DNA from: HNR sp040400085
GTDB taxonomy: Bacteria > Actinomycetota > Actinomycetes > Actinomycetales > Microbacteriaceae
NCBI GenBank assembly: GCA_040400085.1
Contig: JBBAQX010000003.1
Span: forward strand, 1-64,000
Reading direction: 5' to 3'
DNA: 64,000 bases
Under the pieces are notes generated by a model. It did no database searches, was not told the DNA's origin, and saw nothing but the letters and a program-made list of their open reading frames with translations. This document shows positions 60,190 through 64,000 of the stretch, piece after piece (the first letter of the stretch is position 1; each line of letters begins with the position of its first letter). Position numbers and translations under genes: made by a program.

Positions 60190-60611
60190 TGCGGCAACCC
60201 CCTTCGGTAGGCCACGAGCTTTGCTGCTGAATTGAATATCGCGGAGAGAACGAACGCAAGGTATAGCGTGTTTGCGATCCAGAACTGATCCGCCCGTATG
60301 AGCGCAAGTAGTAGCGCGGTAACTCCTCCGGCGATGAGAAATGTATGTCCTACGCGCCCCCCGAAAGCTGCGATCTGTTTGTCTCGCTGATCGACACGCT
60401 CCCGTGATCGTGGCGATCCGACAGCCACGGCGATGCCTGCGATGATTCCCGCACCGATCGCGCAACCTATGGTCCAGAGCAAGATTGGCTGGTATGCAAC
60501 CTGGTAGAGGGGGATGTCTGACGTTTGTGAGAGGACGATCCAAGCATAGGTAACGTAACTCACTATGGTGATGGCTAGGAAAGCCCAGGCATTTTTTTCT
60601 TCGTAGGACAT
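60183..60611 (-). CDS. Small membrane protein paired with XRE regulator
   Basis: 142 residues with about four membrane spans (AWAFLAITIVSYVTYAWIVL, then around 40-65, 87-105 and 110-130), no domain I recognise. ATG 60611 is preceded by GGGGGT; a TTG at 60629 is also in frame. It is co-translated with the XRE gene. Function unknown. Confidence 0.8.
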   Translation of the reverse strand: MSYEEKNAWAFLAITIVSYVTYAWIVLSQTSDIPLYQVAYQPILLWTIGCAIGAGIIAGIAVAVGSPRSRERVDQRDKQIAAFGGRVGHTFLIAGGVTALLLALIRADQFWIANTLYLAFVLSAIFNSAAKLVAYRRGLPQW

Positions 60612-60711
60612 CCCGACCCCCAGTGTCAAATATTTCGGACACCTACACCATAGGTCATTCGTTTGAGTGTGGTCAAGGGAATCGCCGCCATCCAGAATAA
60701 GTAAAGAATTA

Positions 60712-60740
60712 TTGACTTAAGGTAAAGTTTGATTTACGCT
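60712..60740 (+). promoter_or_regulatory. Promoter of the DUF4386 gene
   Basis: TTGACT (60712-60717) and TACGCT (60735-60740) are spaced by exactly 17 bp. A small palindrome GTAAA-gtttga-TTTAC lies between them, a plausible operator. The divergent XRE gene pair may regulate it. Confidence 0.65.
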
Positions 60741-60778
60741 CAGGATGTCAAGAATTTTATACATTGAACGGAATGATC

Positions 60779-61423
60779 ATGAACGTCAGAATCTCAACGA
60801 CCTGGTCCCTACGGGCATCCGCGCTCCTCGCCGGTATTGGCCTGCTCGCGATGGCCATCATTGCAGGAGTCAGCGGAGCACTTACCTCTGGCGCTGGAAC
60901 CGCGCAAGAGATTGCGCACTGGGACGCTACCTCTCAGCAATCCTTCCGCTGGGGAATATTCGGCTGGCTTCTCGTCGTTATGCTTGACGTCGTTGTCGCC
61001 TACGCCCTTGCTGAGTTCTTTGCGTCAGTTCACACATCGATCGCATTGCTAGCCGGCTGGTTCCGTCTCGGCTATGCGGCAGCTTTCGCCGTCGCAATAA
61101 GCCAGCTATATGCAATCCTGTCGCAGCCGGAAAACCTGGAACGCACCAATGACCTTTTGCAGAACTATCGTGCCACCTGGAACATCGGCCTGAACCTTTT
61201 CGCTGTACACCTGATTCTGATCGGGTATCTTGCAATCCGTGCGCGAACCATCCCGCTGTTTGTGGGCATTCTTGTCGGACTCGCGGGAGTCGGATATCTG
61301 TTCGACGGTCTCGGCGCGATCCTCGTGCAGGGCTACTCGCTCCGCGTTGCGACTTTCCTCTTCATCGGAGAAGTTGTGCTCCTGTTCTGGCTGATCATTC
61401 GCGGAGGAAAGGCACAGCGCTAA
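60779..61423 (+). CDS. DUF4386 membrane protein
   Basis: 214 residues with about six hydrophobic spans, matching DUF4386 (ASALLAGIGLLAMAIIAGVSG, later YLFDGLGAILV). The function is unknown. ATG 60779 is preceded by CGGA; ATG 60773 and TTG 60764 are alternatives. Its 3' end overlaps the convergent MFS gene by 4 bp. Confidence 0.83.
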   Translation: MNVRISTTWSLRASALLAGIGLLAMAIIAGVSGALTSGAGTAQEIAHWDATSQQSFRWGIFGWLLVVMLDVVVAYALAEFFASVHTSIALLAGWFRLGYAAAFAVAISQLYAILSQPENLERTNDLLQNYRATWNIGLNLFAVHLILIGYLAIRARTIPLFVGILVGLAGVGYLFDGLGAILVQGYSLRVATFLFIGEVVLLFWLIIRGGKAQR

Positions 61424-62703
61424 CCCTGAGCATCCATCAATCGACGAACCTTGCGGCGAGAGACCAGAACGCCCGTAACACCGATCACCCAGAGCGGGTA
61501 GCAGACGAGCATGGCCGTTCGGAACGCCTCCCGCGTGTAGGTTGACGGAGTTCCGGCGCCCAGGAGATCGAGCGCAAAACCGAAAGCGAAAAGCGTCACC
61601 ATCGAGGCCAAGAAACCGGCCGTGTTTACAAGACCCGATGCTCCGCCCTGGCGATGAGCCGGATTGAATTGCTGCGCAATATCGAAACCGATGAGGGATG
61701 CCGGACCTCCAACCGCGAACATCGTGAAGAGGATCACGATAAGCCACAGGGGAGCAGGTCCAGGCCAGAGCATTAGCGTGGTCCAGACGAGGATCTGGCA
61801 GCTGACTATGAGGAGAACGATCCGGGAGCGACGCATCGGATGCCGCACGACGAGCCTGCCGAGTGCCAGGCTAAAAATACCGCTCATAACGACCAAGAAA
61901 ATGTACAGGTTTGCGGTCGTCGCGGTGCTGAACCCCTCGCCAGACACTAAGAACGGGTACCCCCAGAGCAGGGTAAAGCTCACACCCGCAAACGGCGTAA
62001 CAAAGTGTGACCAGAACCCAAGCCGTGTTCCGGGATGCTTCCAGCTTTCCCGTACCCCGGCCACAGCTGCGCGAAAACTCGTGGCTGCCTCCGAGTGGGG
62101 AGACCTGTAGGGCGCGTTGAACACGAGTGCCGTTGACAGAATCGCCGAGAGCGCGGTGACGGCCGCGACCCCTAAGAATGCGGCGGTCCAACCATAGGTG
62201 CTCATCACCGCGACAAGGGGTACCACGCTGGCGATCTGCCCAAGTTGCCCGGTCATCCCCGTAACCTGGGTGAGCATTGGGATACGTCTCGCGGGAAACC
62301 ACGACGGGATCAACCGAATCACGCTGATAAACGTCATCGCGTCGCCAGCGCCGACCAAAGCCCGCGCGGCAATGGCCACGCCCGTCAGCGTTGTCAGCGC
62401 GAGTATGACTTGCCCGGCTGTCATCACGACCGCGCCGGTGATAATCAATTTGCGCGCGCCGAATCGATCAATCAGGATGCCAACCGGAATCTGCATCCCC
62501 GCATACACTACGAGCTGCAGCACAGCAAAGCTGGACAGCGTGGCAGAATCGATCTGGAATCGCTCTGCCGCGTTCACACCTGTGGCCGAGAGAGATGTTC
62601 GCGAAAAAATTGCCACCATATAGCAAAAAGTCGCCGAACCCCAGACCACCCAGGGCCGCCACGAGCGTGACATCGGGGAGAGGATGGGGATGTTTGTTGT
62701 CAT
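61420..62703 (-). CDS. MFS transporter
   Basis: 427 residues, 12-span major facilitator with the loop motif GILIDRFGARKLIITGA between helices 2 and 3 and a similar, weaker one after helix 8. The substrate is unknown; the N-terminal pattern (WGSATFCYMVAIFSRTSLSA) resembles nitrate/sugar-phosphate-type or actinobacterial uptake carriers. The start ATG lies 17 bp after the end of the DUF885 gene on the same strand, so the two are likely co-transcribed. Confidence 0.85.
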   Translation of the reverse strand: MTTNIPILSPMSRSWRPWVVWGSATFCYMVAIFSRTSLSATGVNAAERFQIDSATLSSFAVLQLVVYAGMQIPVGILIDRFGARKLIITGAVVMTAGQVILALTTLTGVAIAARALVGAGDAMTFISVIRLIPSWFPARRIPMLTQVTGMTGQLGQIASVVPLVAVMSTYGWTAAFLGVAAVTALSAILSTALVFNAPYRSPHSEAATSFRAAVAGVRESWKHPGTRLGFWSHFVTPFAGVSFTLLWGYPFLVSGEGFSTATTANLYIFLVVMSGIFSLALGRLVVRHPMRRSRIVLLIVSCQILVWTTLMLWPGPAPLWLIVILFTMFAVGGPASLIGFDIAQQFNPAHRQGGASGLVNTAGFLASMVTLFAFGFALDLLGAGTPSTYTREAFRTAMLVCYPLWVIGVTGVLVSRRKVRRLMDAQG

Positions 62704-62720
62704 ATGTGTAGGTCTCGCGC

Positions 62721-64000
62721 TTAGAGCTCTGACAGCGCAAAGCGCAGCGTATCGAGGCCCACGCCGCCGAGCGCGAGCGCTTCTTTGTGGAAGTCACGCA
62801 ACGTTTTGTGGCCCCCATTGCGGGCCAGATAGTCGTCCCGCAGCTGTTCCCAGATGCGCTGTCCCACGGAGTATGACGGTGCCTGTCCTGGCCAACCGAA
62901 GTAGCGGTTGACCTCGAAACGAAGCTGGCCTTCGTCCATCGTGGCATTCTCGCGCATGAAGTTCAGCGCGTATTCGTAGTCCCAGGTACCGTTACCGTCG
63001 GGTCGCTGCTTACCCAGGTGCACGCCGATGTCGAGGACTACGCGGGCCGCGCGCATCCGCTGTCCGTCGAGCATCCCCATCCGGTTGCCGGGGTCGTCCA
63101 GGTAGCCGAGGTCGGCCATGAGGCGCTCCGCATAGAGCGCCCAGCCTTCGCCGTGCCCGCTGATCCAGTTGGCTGACCTGCGCCACAGGTTCAGGTCGGG
63201 GCTGATCACGCTCTGCGCGCATTGCAGGTGGTGACCGGGAACGCCCTCGTGATACACGGTCGTGAGCTCGCGCCAGGTGGTGAATTCTGTGACACCGGGG
63301 GCGACGGACCACCACATCTGGCCGGGGCGGCTCAGATCGGCTGTCGGGGGCGTGTAGTAAATGCCCCCTGTTTGCGTCGGCGCGATCATGCACTCGAGCG
63401 CGCGGATCCGTTCCGGGATCTCGAAGTGTTTCTCGCCCAGCTCGGACACGGCCCGGTCTGAGGTCTGCTGCATCCATTCGCGGAGGGCATTCGTTCCGTG
63501 AATGACCCGCTCGGGGTCGCTATCCAGATGTGCGATAGCCTCCTCGATGCTCGCGCCCGGTGTGATCTGCTCTGCTACGGCCTGCTGTTCTGCCACGATG
63601 GAGGCGAGCTGAGCCAGGCCCCACTCGTAGGTTTCGTCGAGGTCAATCTCTGCCCCAAGGAAGCTGCGCGAAGCCAACACGTAGTGCTCGCGCCCGACAC
63701 CGTCCTCGGTGCGGCTCGCGGGGGCCAGCTCGTTTGCCAAGAACTCGCCAAGCTGCGCGTAGCTCATTGCGGCGAGGGCAGACGACCGGTGAAGTTCGGC
63801 TACCACTGCGGCCGGGTTTGACTCGATTTCGGATGCTCGGGCCGCGAGTGACCGGAAAAATCCGTCCTCTGCGGCCCACTCTGTGGCCTGCTCCGCGGCG
63901 AAGAGAACCTGTCGCCTTGCGGGGGTAATTCCCTCGCGAATGCCGAGACGAAGCGTTTCGACGTATCCGGCAACGGCATCCGCCACGTTATCGAGACGAC
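62721..64000 (-). CDS. DUF885 metallopeptidase-like protein (5' end beyond window)
   Basis: At least 426 residues, continuing past position 64000 with no start inside the window that fits; the family is usually about 550 residues. The zinc-type motif YHEGVPGHHLQ and the downstream GEGWALYAE glutamate are conserved, as in gluzincin-like DUF885 proteins. It likely hydrolyses peptides or amides, but no substrate is known. Downstream on the same strand, 17 bp away, is an MFS transporter. Confidence 0.85.
   Translation of the reverse strand, partial: RLDNVADAVAGYVETLRLGIREGITPARRQVLFAAEQATEWAAEDGFFRSLAARASEIESNPAAVVAELHRSSALAAMSYAQLGEFLANELAPASRTEDGVGREHYVLASRSFLGAEIDLDETYEWGLAQLASIVAEQQAVAEQITPGASIEEAIAHLDSDPERVIHGTNALREWMQQTSDRAVSELGEKHFEIPERIRALECMIAPTQTGGIYYTPPTADLSRPGQMWWSVAPGVTEFTTWRELTTVYHEGVPGHHLQCAQSVISPDLNLWRRSANWISGHGEGWALYAERLMADLGYLDDPGNRMGMLDGQRMRAARVVLDIGVHLGKQRPDGNGTWDYEYALNFMRENATMDEGQLRFEVNRYFGWPGQAPSYSVGQRIWEQLRDDYLARNGGHKTLRDFHKEALALGGVGLDTLRFALSEL

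Noticed and set aside
60190..60642. Long N-terminal extension of the XRE regulator
   Set aside because: The extension overlaps the membrane-protein gene in another frame and is not conserved; the GTG at 60189 has a good ribosome site.
1..64000. CRISPR arrays, tRNA/rRNA genes, transposases or phage genes
   Set aside because: No direct-repeat array with spacers, no cloverleaf-like or rRNA sequence, and no transposase, integrase or phage structural motifs were seen in any frame.

Overview
The window reads as chromosome from a high-GC Gram-positive actinobacterium, most probably Microbacteriaceae. The support is the compact parA-scpA-scpB-rluB-tyrA-cmk-der order at the left end, an actinobacterial-type LexA box, DUF2510, DUF3516 and Rv2578c-type proteins, frequent GTG/TTG starts, and several genes with a -10-like hexamer directly before the start codon and no Shine-Dalgarno sequence. 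I see no rRNA, tRNA, CRISPR array, prophage or insertion sequence. The family assignment is inference from gene content and order, not from a phylogeny.

Layout. 0.1-6.6 kb: a housekeeping operon for chromosome partition and condensin loading, rRNA pseudouridylation, tyrosine synthesis, CMP kinase and the ribosome GTPase Der. 6.6-15 kb: acetyltransferases, an Lrp regulator, a nitroreductase, a phosphoribosyltransferase, SoxR with a SoxR-box MFS pump, PPK2 and a MepB-like protein. 15-20 kb: TetR, MarR and AraC regulators with small targets (a 2-TM protein, an AlkD-like repeat protein, a VOC protein) and two envelope proteins. 20-22.6 kb: copper export (copZ-copA) under two TACCC/GGGTA palindromes. 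22.6-27 kb: a WYL regulator with an alpha/beta hydrolase, then an aminotransferase and an NCS1 permease. 27-32 kb: a 1686-residue secreted nuclease/5'-nucleotidase with a sorting signal. 32-34 kb: an aldo/keto reductase and a VOC protein.

33.9-41.5 kb is a DNA-repair island: a Ski2-like helicase, a hydrolase and the glycosylase Mpg in one overlapping operon; an Rv2578c-type radical SAM protein behind a LexA box; and, convergent to these, MGMT - ECF sigma factor - second MGMT - 3-methyladenine glycosylase I. 41.7-44.8 kb: cold-shock protein, fatty-acid desaturase and an unknown partner. 45-48.3 kb: GH65 phosphorylase plus beta-phosphoglucomutase. 48.3-55 kb: transketolase divergent from a ROK regulator, an ascorbate-type PTS (EIIA, EIIB, EIIC) and deoC, apparently a catabolic unit for a pentose or deoxypentose. 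55-56.7 kb: a PadR/DUF4097 pair with two palindromic operators. 56.7-64 kb: M20 peptidase, SLC13/RCK permease, an XRE/membrane-protein pair, a DUF4386 protein, an MFS permease and a 5'-truncated DUF885 metallopeptidase-like gene.

The most interesting points are the sigma factor nested in the alkylation-repair operon, the PTS-deoC-transketolase locus with shared operator words, the perfect 16-bp hairpin that places a start codon in its loop, and the recurrent leaderless-start signature. None is proven novel by sequence alone.
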